Below, piece by piece: positions 1-11,789 of a stretch of DNA of 64,000 bases. Source of the stretch: Gnetum montanum. Its lineage: Eukaryota > Streptophyta > Gnetopsida > Gnetales > Gnetaceae. Below the pieces are notes generated by a model. That model ran no database searches, was not told the origin of the DNA, and saw only the letters and a program-made list of their open reading frames with translations. The stretch lies in contig MNCI01004094.1 in the NCBI GenBank assembly GCA_015680685.1, positions 73,025 to 137,024 on the forward strand, given 5' to 3'. Every line of letters begins with the position of its first letter. Positions within the stretch are counted from its first letter, which is position 1. The translations under genes and the position numbers were made by a program.

Positions 1-398
1 ATTGTAATGTTGTTTATTGTATACCTTGTGCACTTCATTCATCATTAGAGCTATTCTTTGGTTTTCATCTAGTACATTAAGTGTCATGAGCCATTCCTTT
101 TAATGTTTATGTTGAGTTCTTATGTAGTTGTAAGTGTACAAAGTTCAGATTGAATTGGAAGTTTAGGTAATTGTTTGTACACTAACTCATAGGGAGTGTA
201 GCCTATAGAAAGTTTCTATGTTGAGCAATATGCCCAAAGAACATTGTTCAGTTTGGTGCTCCAATCTTTTCTATATTTGTTGATGGTTCTCATTAGAATT
301 CTAGTGATCTCTCTATTTGTTACCTTTGTTTGATTATTAGCTTAAGGATGATAAGGTATTGTCAATTTTTGTTGCACCTCCAAGCGTTGCATTTATTG
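1..398 (-). pseudogene. Ty3/gypsy integrase C-terminal fragment
   Basis: Reading the minus strand from about 398 down, one frame gives the integrase motif PYHPxANNQ (about 330-360), then segments matching the integrase tail, including a GYTPYELVY-like stretch near 180-215. The frame is broken by stops. The catalytic Asp residues lie upstream and are missing: the coding sequence stops where an LTR-like sequence begins at 400. The same fragment with the same junction recurs at 40841-41400. It is a dead remnant of retroelement pol. Family assignment rests on the YHPQANGQ-type motif. Confidence 0.55.
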
Positions 399-399
399 T

Positions 400-1010
400 A
401 TCCACTTTTGGCTTTTTTTCAGCAAGTTAAAGACTTGGATACATTTTATGGTTTTCTAGCACTTGAAGTCATTTTCAACAATCTAGATTTGATGTTTCGT
501 GTCATCTGTAGCATCATTTCCAGCCTCCTATCTTCAAGTCCCTAGAAATCACGTCTTGCATTGTTTGCTGCATCATTTCAGCTTCACTTTCAATTTCAAC
601 GTTTAGCATTAGCTTCATCGTCAATTTCGTTTGCAGCTTTTGACATCTTGCATCAAACTTATTTTTGACATCTTGCATCATATTTTCAACTTTCGGTATC
701 AATTTCATCTTCGATGACTGATGTCAACTTCCATCTTCAACTTTTCACATTTCACATCAAATTATTTATGATATCTCGAAACTTATTTTTGACATTTGAC
801 ATTAGCTTTTATCTCTAGTTTTTGATGTCCAACATTAAACTTTGTTCTCTAGGTTATTTCTCATATCTAAAACCTTCTGAAAGCTTTCAAAAGATTCTAT
901 AGACCCCACTACATCATTCCTATATAATCTACGAGGCATTTTCGACTTATATATAGGAGGATACCTTTAAATGTAAAGGTGTCAACATCTATAACGATCT
1001 TACTAGCATT
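400..1010 (+). repeat. LTR-like segment with TATA box
   Basis: This stretch resembles 4455-5390 and 6954-7860: it starts TGTAYCCACTTTxGGC, is rich in scattered GACATC words, and has a TATA box (tatatata, 948-955) at the place where the other copies have tataaata (4897-4904, 7400-7407). It is probably the U3/R part of an LTR of the same family as element E. A third relative at 41400-41726 is cut by element D. Exact ends are uncertain. Confidence 0.4.
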
Positions 1011-2375
1011 TTAGTTTTTCAAACGCTCATAGCTTATCAATGCTTTGCTTCTAAGAGATTTGTTATTGAACTTCGACTCTCTTTTACTTCTTCCTCTCTC
1101 CCCTTGATGCTTTTAGACACTGAAGACCCAATCTCTTCTTTGGTCTTTGATGCTAATGTCAAAGGACCACCTTCTTTGATGTTGCAAGCAAACATCAAAC
1201 TTCTCAAATATTGGCATAGTGAAGGCCTAAAGTCTACTTTCGAAGTAACATTACTTTTCTTCTCTCCATTGTGGACAAATAAAGTTGCCACTACTCTTAT
1301 TAATTTGTAATAAGAACCAAAATTGAGCCTCTTTCTCAGAGTCTTCATCTTTCCTTTCTTGTCCTCCTAAAGTTGTTTTTCTATTTCTTTAACTATCCCA
1401 TGACAGATCACTTATGTCCAGTTGACTACCCTTCCTTGGAACATTGTCCTATATAGCTCGTACAACCTCATGGGGGCTAGTTCCCATTTCTATCCAATTT
1501 TGTTGCAAAAGAGTATTTTTATGAACAAAGGGAAAAGCTTATTCAAATCTTCATTGTTCCATTTTTTGACATTGATAACATCTCGTTTTTGCAAACCTAC
1601 AAATTCTTCAACTACTGATAGCTCCACTTATGTTGTTAATCTTTATTCCTCTCTCAGGGAAGCCTAACCAATACCTTAGTGTAGTTGAATCTTAAGTGAT
1701 CATCACTTGTTTCTAGTTTACATATACTACAAAAATTGTCTTTTTGGCAACATAACTCTTAATCAACCCTACACATTATGCTACACTAGGATATGAATGC
1801 TTTAAACCTAAAGCACACAAAATTCCTTAAATTGTCCAAAATACTCAACTCCACCCTCCAAAAGCCACCTTTTAACACTTTGTGCCTCACTAGTGGACCT
1901 CACCTCATACTTCTCCACTTCTCCCATGACGTCAAAAAATTTGACGTTATCAATATTAATTTAACTTACAATTAAACATAAATCTTGGTTAGTAGACATT
2001 TTTCTCCTTAGAGCCAAATATCTTAGTAATCTTTTAAGCTTTTGTTCACCTTTTGGCTTAGGATGATCCTTGACCACTTTGGCCACTCTGCATTTTTCCC
2101 TTGCACTTCATTCCATAATAGATGAAGCTATCTTCTATTTTCATATTCTCTCCAAAATCTATGCATTCTTAGACTTTCATATTATGCATGAATTGGGACA
2201 TCATAGGTCTCATAGTAGATTTTGAACGAATGCCATATGATCAAGGCCTTGGTTGTTCCACAATAGATTTTGAAAGAATGCCATATAATCGAGGCTTTGA
2301 ATGTCTGGATCATTATACCTATATCATACTAAGTTCTAAAGTTAACATCTTTAGGCAATAAAAACTTTCTTTTAC
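1011..2375. other. No recognisable gene; decayed repeat DNA
   Basis: T-rich DNA with many stops on both strands. Short frames at 1104-1310, 1422-1667 and 1793-1975 have no motif I recognise and look like chance or decayed retroelement sequence. Confidence 0.5.
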
Positions 2376-2737
2376 CTTCAAATCTTTTCCAACTCATCTC
2401 TCAGCAAAATAGGTTGGCAAGGAGGATAAATCATTGTGAAAATTAGTGCTACAAGAACGTGAAAAAGAAAAAAGAAAAAACAAAATGAAGCATTGTTTTC
2501 TTCGTCACCAAGTCCTGAGGCGGCCAACGCTTTCTCCGTTTCTGGAAAACTATTACCGCCTCTAGCCATGCGGCCAACGGATATCTGACTTCTACTTCGT
2601 CTGCAGAATCGCCCTTGTCAAGTAGGGTTTTCTGTTGCTTCGTTAAGTTTCCAAAGAGAAGCTCATAATAAATTTCCCGCGTGAAAGGCACGAAAGGCAG
2701 AAAAATTTCGGCGGAAAATAAAATTGAAACAACAGTT
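2376..2737. other. GC-richer, CpG-retaining sequence next to the tRNA gene
   Basis: From about 2510 to 2720 the sequence keeps CpG dinucleotides (gcggcc, ccgcctc, cccgcgtg), unlike the CpG-depleted repeats around it. It may be an ordinary low-methylation gene flank. On the minus strand 2378-2569 opens with MARGGNSFPETEK and becomes Phe-rich; 2449-2742 is a second overlapping frame. Neither has a domain I recognise, so I call no gene. The T-runs just below 2725 on the minus strand could end Pol III transcription of the tRNA. Confidence 0.35.
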
Positions 2738-2808
2738 TGCACCAGCCGGGAATCGAACCCGGGTCTGTAACGTGGCAGGGTACTATTCTACCACTAGACC
2801 ACTGGTGC
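2738..2808 (-). tRNA. tRNA-Gly (anticodon GCC)
   Basis: A 71-nt cloverleaf on the minus strand. The acceptor arms GCACCAG/CTGGTGC (2802-2808 and 2739-2745) pair perfectly with discriminator A at 2738. The D-arm holds AGTGGTAGAA, the T-arm is the classical GGGTTCGATTCCC (internal B box), and the anticodon loop CTGCCAC gives anticodon GCC (plus-strand 2774-2776). It should decode glycine GGC/GGU. CCA is not encoded, as normal for nuclear genes. T-rich tracts follow the 3' end. One oddity: the anticodon stem GTACC/GTTAC has a C-U mismatch (plus-strand base 2770), so this copy may be slightly degenerate. Confidence 0.95.
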
Positions 2809-3313
2809 GGATGTTTGGCGACTGATTTTTACTCCGGTGAATTAAAAAGCTACCGTTTTTTATTTTTTAAAAAATAATCTTGCTGGGCAGATCGTGTGAG
2901 CCTCTATCATGTTATATCCACTTCTCACCTTCCCACACTTCTCACCTTCCCACAATTAAATTTGGTAGTATTTGCTTTTCAAATTAATCTTTAAAACATC
3001 TTTAGCCTTGCTTAACATATGGAAGATGTCATTCATCTTACTTGACACATTTATGTTTAAAATTCAAAATCACATTATAATTCTACTTGCTATTCTAAAA
3101 TCAATGTATATATTTTTTGTTCATTGGTTTTTTGCTTAGATATCAATTTTTTCCATGGATATCACAATAGTTGGTATAGCATAGTGTAAAACACTTTCAT
3201 CAATAAGCTCACTATCCTAGAGTTTCTTAACTTTAATTGTGTTTCTATCTCCTTAGGCATCATTTTATATCTTCTTTCGTTAAGGATGGTGGATCTTGAC
3301 ACAAAATGTATTT

Positions 3314-3627
3314 AATGTTGAATATCCTTGTATGGTCAAAGACATTCATTCTTTAAAAAAAAAGTTTCATAAACATATTTAGAAATACATTTGCCAAATT
3401 CTAAATAAATGGATGAAAGGATTTCTTCCCATTCTTACCTTTGAATGAAAATACTATGATTATAATTGCATAATCACATGTTATTGATTGAATGCCTATT
3501 ATACACTCAATTTTGACCTCATTTACTAATCTAGGGCTATTTTGAAAATTTTGAATAATCTTTAAACTAACATCTCATTTTTTAAAAAAGGAATGTCTTC
3601 GACCATACAAGGACATTCAACATCAAA
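3314..3627. repeat. Foldback/MITE-like element, copy 1
   Basis: Two arms of about 45 bp (3314-3360 and 3581-3627) are imperfect reverse complements, sharing words such as ccttgtatggtc and gaccatacaagg. They enclose about 220 bp of AT-rich DNA with no ORF. It could be a small non-autonomous DNA element; I see no clear target duplication. Copy 2 is at 5873-6123. Confidence 0.5.
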
Positions 3628-3630
3628 CAT

Positions 3631-3705
3631 TGAGGTGCTCACCTAGTGGTATGAGTCTTGGAGTGTACCTATGTTTCACTTATTTCAGGTTCCAACACCC
3701 CCCAA
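3631..3705 (+). repeat. tRNA-derived (SINE-head-like) Pol III promoter segment, copy 1
   Basis: cctagtggtatgag (A-box-like, 3642-3655) is followed 33 bp later by ggttccaacac (B-box-like, 3688-3698). Spacing and order match an internal tRNA promoter, and the A-box side resembles the D-arm of plant tRNAs. The B box has about two mismatches to GGTTCRANNCC. No SINE tail is evident, so this is tentative. Confidence 0.35.
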
Positions 3706-5872
3706 TGGAATTCCTTTTATTTGAAAAAATTTTACATTGTTCTTTCAATTTATTGGGATGATTATTTGATAACCATTGCACTCAATAATAAGGTTGATGC
3801 CATGTAGTGTGTGTAAAACTATGTATACACAATAGGTACTAAATCAAAAGACATCTAGTGGCTATATAATGAAAGGGCCAAACCGTCCAAAACATACATG
3901 GAAACATCCAATCTACTTATCAATTATTATCATTAGAAAATGAACCAAATTGAAAATTTACAAAAGGACATCGTATGCCCTGACTATGCACAAAAGAAAG
4001 TGTTGAATAAGGAGATGTAAAAATTAAAATTAAAAATCAAAAGAAAAAAAATATCTAGACACTCTAACATGGAAACATCTTTTAGTCCAATAAGATATGT
4101 GTCTCTAAATGACTGAAACTTTATTATCATCAATGTTAAATGGACTAATAAGTGAAAATATAGATACCTAAAGATGATGATGAAACTTGAGTCAATTAGG
4201 TGTATTGACAAGTATGCGTTGATGTAGCCTTTGTAATGCTTATGTGTTGACACATCTTATGATACATTAATGCATAGCCAAACTCTTGCAATTTATAGCA
4301 CATGTTGGTTAGTGGCATAACCAACTCTTGTAATTTCATTCTATGAAAGTTACAATTTTCTCCTTTAAGTGTCTATAGCATTAATTAAACTAATTGTATA
4401 GATTTTCATTTGAGTGCACTGTATACATAGATACATATGCATGGTAGCAATTATTGTACCCACTTTGGCTTTTTGTACACAAGTGAGAGTTTTAGGTACA
4501 TGCTATGGCTTGTCAACATAAAGCCATTTTCAACAATCTAGATTTGACATCCTACGTCATTTGCAATGTGGTTTCTAGATCTTCATCTTTAGCTTTTCCA
4601 TAAGTGACATCTCACATCATCTATAGCATCATTTTTGGTTCTTCATCTATAGTATTTAGTTTTGACATCCAGCATTAGCTGCTACATTGATCTTAACCAA
4701 AATCTTTTGGCAAAATCTATTTTTCAATGTGCAATATCATTTTTAATTTCAAAGTTTTGTGTCAAGCTTACTTTTGACGTCCGATGTCATTTTTCATATC
4801 AATCATCTACACATTGATTCTCTTATCTAGAACATGCTAGGGGATTCTATAGGCCCCAATGCATCATTTCTTCATGATCTATATGAATTTTCAACCTATA
4901 AATAAGAGGACACTCCTAAATATAAAGGGGTTAGCATTTGGTTTGTGTGTTTGACTTTGTGAGAATTCATTTGGCTTATTTCCAACTATCTCTACTATTA
5001 AGCATAGGTGGCTTCTTATTTACTAGTGATTTAGAAATCTTTCTAAAGACGTGGTCTCTCTACAAGATAAATGTTTTCCCATTAGAGATACCAACATCTT
5101 TAATTTATCATTTTTTCTTGCTAACACATTCGTATCCCCCTCATGTTATCCTCTTAACATATGGAAAGTCATTTGGCATTAGGTCAATACATTGATTTGA
5201 TCAAATCCTTTTTCCTATTAGCCCTAGAATTTGTATTGTTCTTGTTAGATCTACATCAAAGGTACATATTGAAGAGAGAATGAGTTAACACAACTCCTTG
5301 CCTGACATCTTTGATTCCTAGTCCATTTCTCAGGATCTTTACAACAGGTTCCAAAATTTCTTTTACAACAGGATCTTTGATCCCTACTTTTTTTTATTTT
5401 TTTAAAAATAATCTTGCTGGGCAGATCGTGTGAGCCTCTATCATGTTATATCCACTTGTCACCTTCTCACAATTAAATTTGGTCATATTTGCTTTTCAAA
5501 TTAATCTTTAAAACATCTTTATCCTTCTTAACATTTAGGATATCATTTATCTATAAAATTCAAAATCACATTATAATTCTGCTTGCTATTCTAAAATCAA
5601 CATATATATTTTCTATTCTTTGGTTTTTTGCTTGGATATCAATTTTTCTCATGGATATAAAAATATATATTTTTTGTTCATTGGTTTTTTGCTTAGATAT
5701 CAAATTTTTTCCATGAATATCAAAATAGTTGGTATAGCATAGTGTAAAACAATTTCATCGATAAGCTCACTATCCTAGAGTTTCTTAACTTTAATCGTGT
5801 TTCTATCTCCTTAGGCATCATTTTATATCTTCTTTCATTAAGGATGGTAGATCTCGACACAAAATGTATTTA

Positions 5873-6123
5873 ATGTTGAATATCCTTGTATGGTCAAAGA
5901 CATTCCTTTTTTAAAATTTTTTTTCATAAACATATTTAGAAATGCATTTGCCAAATTCTAAATAAATGGATGAAAGGATTTCTTCCTATTCTTACCTTTA
6001 AATGAAAATACTATGATTATAACTGCATAACCATATGTTATTGATTGAATGCTTATTATACACTCGATTTCAACATTGTTAAAAAAAGGAATGTCTATGA
6101 CCGTACAAGGACATTCAACATCA
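5873..6123. repeat. Foldback/MITE-like element, copy 2
   Basis: Arms at about 5873-5915 and 6079-6123 correspond to those of copy 1; the loop is about 60 bp shorter through internal deletion. Confidence 0.45.
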
Positions 6124-6127
6124 AACA

Positions 6128-6200
6128 TTGAGGTGTTTGCCTAGTGGTACAGGTCTTGGGGTGTACCTATGTTTCACTTATTTCAGGTTCCAACACCCCC
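6128..6200 (+). repeat. tRNA-derived Pol III promoter-like segment, copy 2
   Basis: tagtggtacagg (6142-6153) and ggttccaacac (6186-6196) match copy 1 in order and spacing. Confidence 0.35.
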
Positions 6201-6953
6201 CAATGGAATTCCTTTTTTTGAAAAAATTTTACATTGTTCTTTCAATTTTTTGGGATGATTATTTGATAACCATTGCAATCAATAAGGAGGTTGATGCCAT
6301 GTAGTGTGTGCAAAACTATGTATACACGATAGCCACTAAATCAAAAGACATCTAGTGGCTATATAATGAAAGGGCCAAACCATCCAAAACATACATGGAA
6401 ACATCCAACCTAGTTATCAATTCTTATCATTAGAAAATGAACCAAATCCAAAATTTACAAAAGGACATACAATGCCCTAACTATGTACTAAAAGAAAGTG
6501 TTGAATAAGAAGATCTAGAAATAAAAATTAAAAATCAAAAGAAAAAAATATCTAGACACTCTAACATGGAAACATCTTTTAGTCCAATAACATATGTGTC
6601 TCTAAATGATCAAAACTTTATTATCATCATTGTTAAATGGACTAATAAGAAAAAATATAGATCACTAAAGATGATGGTGAAACTTGAGTCAATTAGGTGC
6701 GTTGATGAGTATGCGGTGATGTAGCCTTTGTAATGCTTATGTGTCAACACATCTTATGATACATTGATGCATGGCTGAACTCTTGCAATTTATAGCACAT
6801 CTTGGTTAGTAGCATAACAAAACTCTTGTAATTTCATTCTGTGAAAGTTACAATTTTTCTCCTTTAAGTATCCATAACATTAATTAAACTAATTGTACAG
6901 AATTTCATTCGAGTGCACCGTATATCTAGATACATATGCATGGCAACAATTAT

Positions 6954-8288
6954 TGTACCCACTTTGGCTTTTTTTACATAAGTGAGAGTCTCAAGTACAT
7001 GTTATGGCTTCTCAACTCAAAGCCATTTTTAGCAATCTAGATTTGACATCCTACATCATCTGCAATGTGGTTTCTAGATCTTCATCTTTAGCTTTCCCAT
7101 AAGTGACATCTCACATCATCTACAACATCATTTTTGGTTCTTCATCTATAGTCTTTAGTTTCAACATCTAGCATCAACTCCTACGTTGATCTTATCCACA
7201 ATTTTTTTTTTGGCAAAATTTGTTTTTCAATGTGCAATATCATTTTGCCTCTCAACATTATGCTTCAAGCTTACTTTTGACATCTGACATCATTTTTCAT
7301 ATCAATCATCTACACATTGATTTTCTTATCTAGAACATGCTAGGGGATTCTATAGGCCCCAATGCATCATTTCTTCATGATCTATATGAATTTTCAACCT
7401 ATAAATAAGAGGACACTCCTAAATATAAAGGGGTTAGCATTTGGTTTGTGTGTTTGACTTTGTGAGCATCCATTTGGCTTATTTCCAACTATTTCTATTG
7501 CTAAGCATAGGTGGCTTCTTATTTACTAGTCATTTAGAAATCTTTCTAAAGACTTGGAATCTCTATAGGATAAATGTTTTTCCATTAGAGATATCAACAT
7601 CTTTAATTTATCATTTTTTCCTACTAACACATTTGTATCCCTCTCATGTTATCCTCTTAACACATGGAAAGTCATTTGGTATTAGGCCAATACATTGATA
7701 TGATCAAATCCTTTTCCCTATTAGCCCTAGAATTTGCAATGTTGTCAGATCTGCATCAAATGTACGTACTGAAGAGAGAATGAGTTAACATAGATCCTTT
7801 CCTGACATCTTTGATCCCTACTCCATTTCTTAGGATCTTTAGAATAGGTTCTAAAATTTCTTTTTCCCTATAATTCTAATTTGTCTATTTTAGTTTTCTT
7901 ATTTCTGGCATTGTATTAGATTTGTTTTAAGTGTTCTCTTTCAAATCTATCTTTTAACAAATAAGATATACTTCATTTCTACATTTTTTTCAGTTCCTTT
8001 TGCTACCAATCACACATACATTTCCTCTATTCCTTTTCTCATTATACATACATTTTATTCTTACTCATGTTTTAGTAGCAATTCTAGGCTATTGTCTACT
8101 TTATTTTTGCTATCATTTGGTAAAAACACTTATTTCAAATTGATAAATTTTTCCAACAATCTTCGAGTCTCCTTTTGATTTAAGGAAAATTAATTTTCCT
8201 AGATAGTTTGGTGGCCATGAGATTGCCTAGCTCGATTTCAAGTTACATTGTATCGAATCTTGGATTTCAATGATCTTTACCATAATAT
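6954..8288 (+). repeat. 5' LTR of element E (old Tat-type element)
   Basis: The segment starts TGTACCC, has a TATA box at 7400-7407, and ends just before a primer-binding site nearly identical to that of element B. The last 400 bp are T-rich. Start and end are inferred from the PBS and from the shared start with 400 and 4455; the 3' LTR was not found in the window. Length (~1.3 kb) matches the LTR of element B. Confidence 0.5.
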
Positions 8289-8293
8289 CCTTC

Positions 8294-8312
8294 TAGGGCT
8301 AGAAGGAGGGCC
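8294..8312 (+). promoter_or_regulatory. Primer-binding site of element E
   Basis: GGGCTAGAAGGAGGGCC matches the PBS of element B (TGGCGCTAGAAGGAGGGCC at 11702) with loss of a few 5' bases. It marks the start of the internal region of a Tat-type element whose body continues at 34402 after element A. Confidence 0.6.
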
Positions 8313-8778
8313 TCTGCAAAATTAGTGTCACTTCTAGGATTTCCTCTCTACTTACATTTCTATACTATTTTCTCTTTGTACAATTTCCTTTGAAGTATCA
8401 ATGATGTATTGCATTCAGACACTAACATCATGTCAATTCTCTAAAACTTCTATGTTTCCTTTGAACATAGAATTCTCACTTTCTATCTTAAGTATGAACT
8501 TGTTTGCATAAAAAACCAAAAGCTTTAGTAATATCCATGTGAGGTCATAGTTACTTTTTCAATTATATTGATGACATTTACCTTTTGATTTAGATTTCTC
8601 TAAGATTTAGAGGCTCATGGGCTTGAGGGAAAATCAAGAATTTTCAAAAGATCTAAGCTTAAGGGATTATAAAATAGCTTGTGTCAAACAAGAGCTGGGC
8701 TACCTGCTTACATTAGACATGTTTAAGCTCATGGAAAAGTATGAATGAGCTAATGATCTACCACCTTCTTTTCCTAAT
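8313..8778 (+). other. Element E leader, interrupted by element A
   Basis: Untranslated leader or decayed gag start with no clear frame. The last five bases (CTAAT, 8774-8778) recur at 34402-34406, directly after element A, and are the target-site duplication of A. Confidence 0.55.
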
Positions 8779-9631
8779 TGATGAACCATGTTTTACATGG
8801 CCCCAATATCAAATACTTGATATTGAAGGCCAAGATGCAATGTTGGATATCCAATATCATACGATATGTGTTGACCTATAAATATAGTGCTTGGGCACAT
8901 GGTTTGGTCATAGTTAGTTAATAGAGTAGTCAAATTGTTGGAGTTTTATTTTGTAATCTTAGAGAACAATTAGTAAGTGCTCACAGTGTGGATCTAAGTT
9001 AGTTGTACGACATCTTATTCGAGTGGTAATGTACCTAGACATCTTTCATAAATGGCAATAAGATAAAGATTGATTCTTATTCATTGTAGCACTTTGACTT
9101 AGATTAAATTTATTTTTAACGCAATTTATATGCCATGTACTTAGTTAGTATTTACATTTTCATGCATGTTAATGAATTGGCGGAATGAGTGTGACCAGTT
9201 TCGAGTGTAAACACATATTCGCTTGGTAACCCTAGTAACATTATTGCTTGGTTCACCTAGTAGCATAGCACTTGGTAATCCTAGTAGTGGATATGTGGGT
9301 TTAGGATGTGTACGACAAGTTGGGAATAGACACTCATCACCCATAGACTAGTCTAGACTTTATGTTCAATTGTTAATTAGCTCAATCAATTAATTTCTTT
9401 ATTATCACTAGGAGTATCTTAGGGCCAAACAACATCAACTATCATATGCCTCACTTTGGACTAAACCATACGTGACAAAGCTACCACTAGTCCAAGTGGG
9501 AAGACAACAAGCTATGATTGAGGCATAATGATCTAGATGCACAACTAGTCCCATCCATAGAATTTGACTAGGTCACATGTGAACGCTTATGATTCGTATG
9601 GTTGGACATAGGGGTACCTCACCACTTATCA
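8779..9631 (+). repeat. 5' LTR of element A
   Basis: 853 bp, starts TGATGAACC and ends CTTATCA. The TATA box tataaata at 8877-8884 should drive the element. It matches 32633-33480 in the same orientation and 33500-34401 in reverse. Decay is heavy and largely C to T / G to A. Confidence 0.85.
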
Positions 9632-9632
9632 T

Positions 9633-9650
9633 TGGTGTTTTTGCCATGGA
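9633..9650 (+). promoter_or_regulatory. Primer-binding site of element A
   Basis: TGGTGTTTTTGCCATGGA follows the LTR by one base. With the copy at 33482-33499 (TGGCATCATTACCAGGGA) it looks like a CpG-decayed form of the TGGCGCCGTTGCCGGGG-type PBS common in plant Ty3/gypsy elements such as Athila. Confidence 0.65.
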
Positions 9651-9763
9651 TGGTGCTAGTTATCTAGATTAGTTATATTATACATGATCACTGTAAAGGT
9701 ATTAATGATATATCTTTTAGAAAATCATAATATTTTAAGTCACACACATTATCAGATAAAATC

Positions 9764-10350
9764 ATGTCTTCTTCACATAGGACCAAGACTACATCACATG
9801 ATGAAAGCAATTATAGGAGAAATAATAGGATCTATATTGAAGAAACTTAGAGTGAAAAACCTCAAGCAAGGGTTTCCTATGCTCATTTAGATCCTTACTA
9901 AACTCAAAGACTATGTTCAACTAGTGCAAAAAATCCTAGAGGAGATGAAGTAAGTCCTAGAACAAGGAGGGCCTCATGACCTAGGACCCCTTCTAAACCT
10001 AAACAAGATAAATCAAGGGACCATGGGGAGAACAATAGGAGCCATGGTGATTCTCCCAGCTCCTCATCCTCCTCTTCCTCTTCAACATCTAGTTCTAATG
10101 AAGATGAACGTAGGTATAGAGATAGAACTCCACTACAGGGTCATGATAAAGATAGAATTCGAACCCAAGGGCAAAATCTAAGACATCAAAAATGAGCATA
10201 GACAAGATCATCATAATCAAACAAATAGAAATAGAAATTTTCATCACAACATGTTTGATGATGATGAACCCTTTTTGGCCATTAAGAGCCTAATGTAAAT
10301 CATAGAGGTAGTTAAGATACCTCACAGGCATCACAAGGAAATTTTCCTAC
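9764..10350 (+). pseudogene. Element A gag, N-terminal part
   Basis: From ATG 9764 one frame runs with a few stops and encodes a hydrophilic, Ser/Arg-rich segment: MSSSHRTK at the start, an eleven-serine-class low-complexity run near 10055-10095, then an acidic/Arg stretch. Such disordered N-terminal regions are common in plant Gag. The frame is cut at 10350 by element B and resumes at 28330. Confidence 0.5.
10346..10350 (+). repeat. Target-site duplication of element B (left)
   Basis: CCTAC immediately before the 5' LTR of B; the identical pentamer follows the 3' LTR at 28330-28334. Confidence 0.9.
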
Positions 10351-11696
10351 TGAAACACCACAAAATTCTGAGCTTAGTACTTCTCCAACAAGAATTGAGC
10401 TAAGCCATGATGCTCTCCAGCATGACTGAAGCTTGAGGGCCCACAGACAGGTTCAAGCAGAGTCGAACTCAACAAAAAACAATTCCCTGGGACCCGTAGA
10501 GGATTACGATGACATCTGGTGTCAAACCTGGTAGGTTTTGAACTCAAAAAACCTGGTTTTCACTGAGTATGCAGCAAGTATCCAGCATATACACCCAGCG
10601 TGCAAGTTTACAACGTGTATGCCCAGTGTATATGCCTAGCGTATACGCCCAGCATGCATCCCTAGCGTATACGCCAAGTGTATATGCCTAGTGTGTACAG
10701 CGTGTACACCCAGTGTGTAGCACAACGTATACCAACCAAAGCTCTCTAGAACTGTGTCCGATCAAGTCTAACCGAGCTGAACATCCATAGGCAGCATTCT
10801 CGTGACATTCGAATTCAAATCTGATGGCCAAATTTGATGCTTCTTGTTGTAGCAGTAGTTTGTAAAAATAACTTCTTTTGTTTTAGTTAAGTCTGTATGT
10901 CGAGTTCACATGCCCAGCATGTACACGCTGGCGTACAGCAGTATACACTGGCATATAGCAGTACACGCTGGCGTACAACACACTGTACACTTGTAAAATT
11001 TCATTCTTTCACACTCGTTCAACGTGCCACATGTCACCCGACCCGAGAGTCCAGCATTCCATAGCCAATCATTCCCTCTCAGATTCGAGTCTAATGTCTA
11101 AACTTGTATAAAAATCCCGATTTTTGACCAGCTCTAGGTTCGAAAAAAATTCAAAAGATCGAAGAAAAAATCTGGGGCAATACACACAGAGAAAACATTC
11201 AAAGACATTAATCCCATACGCTGGACTTCCAGGTTGCACGCTGAGCATACAGCCTTTACACCATGCTTGCACTCGAATCTAGCGAACAATCATCCCCTTG
11301 CATTCACTGGAGCCTTCCGTTCACCTTGTGTCAGATTCACAACTGCGTTAGACTGGTGCATTATAACTTTCCATTTTGCAATAATATTGCCATATTTCTT
11401 TTACTAAGATCTTTCATAGTTTTTTTTCATTCATTATTGTATGCTTATTATTTACATTCCTATACGTTTACGTTCCATTTTACATTAATTACGCCATTTA
11501 CGTATAACCCAACGTACAACATATCGGTGTACGTTCGGGGAAATCCTTGTCTGATTTGTGTGTGGACCACTCAAGGTACTCTGCCTTCGTTAATTCCAGC
11601 TTTCCCTCAAGTGAAGGTAGGGTCTTTTGAGCTTGTCCGAGGATCTCCTAGTTTCTGTTTCATTCCAGCCGAAGACCGACGATTTTGGACAGTATA
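10351..11696 (+). repeat. 5' LTR of element B
   Basis: 1346 bp, starts TGAAACACC, ends ...GACAGTATA (the partner LTR has the canonical ACA). U3 carries many copies of a tacgct/agcgta word between 10585-10735 and 10900-10985. TATA box at 11107-11114 (tataaaaa). R/U5 are T-rich. Differences from the 3' LTR are mostly transitions. Confidence 0.92.
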
Positions 11697-11701
11697 GAAA
11701 A

Positions 11702-11720
11702 TGGCGCTAGAAGGAGGGCC
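11702..11720 (+). promoter_or_regulatory. Primer-binding site of element B
   Basis: TGGCGCTAGAAGGAGGGCC begins five bases after the LTR end; TGG pairs with the CCA of a tRNA 3' end. I did not assign the tRNA. The same PBS marks element E. Confidence 0.85.
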
Positions 11721-11789
11721 TGAAATTGTTTAAACTTTCTGAACTTCCCAGATCTGTACCCTATTTTGCAAAATTCCCAACATGTACAT

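Larger units (their letters stand above)
2861..5392. repeat. Tandem 2.5 kb unit, copy 1
   Basis: This unit is repeated head to tail at 5393-7865; matching landmarks lie 2.50-2.53 kb apart (tgctgggcag at 2881 and 5415; the LTR-like start at 4455 and 6954; the TATA at 4897 and 7400). It holds, in order, a T-rich lead, a foldback (3314-3627), a tRNA-like promoter segment (3631-3705), about 750 bp of featureless DNA, and an LTR-like part with a TATA box. The left edge is about 55 bp from the tRNA gene. Similar 85-residue frames in both copies (4938-5195, 7441-7698) differ mostly by amino-acid-changing substitutions and are not convincing genes. Confidence 0.75.
5393..7865. repeat. Tandem 2.5 kb unit, copy 2
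   Basis: Second copy of the unit at 2861-5392. The part between the foldback arms is shorter than in copy 1. Its last ~900 bp (from 6954) continue into the 5' LTR of element E, so the duplicated block included the start of an LTR. Confidence 0.75.

Noticed and set aside
1422-1667. 81-residue frame as a small gene
   Set aside because: No motif, no conserved copy, sits in decayed repeat DNA.
2378-2742. Protein-coding gene start next to the tRNA (MARGGNSFPETEK...)
   Set aside because: Frame soon becomes Phe-rich from T-runs; no domain, no supported exon boundary.
4938-5195. 85-residue frame conserved at 4938-5195 and 7441-7698
   Set aside because: Both lie in the tandem duplication; differences change amino acids freely, no motif is seen, and the frames overlap an LTR-like TATA region. 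Shared length follows from duplication.
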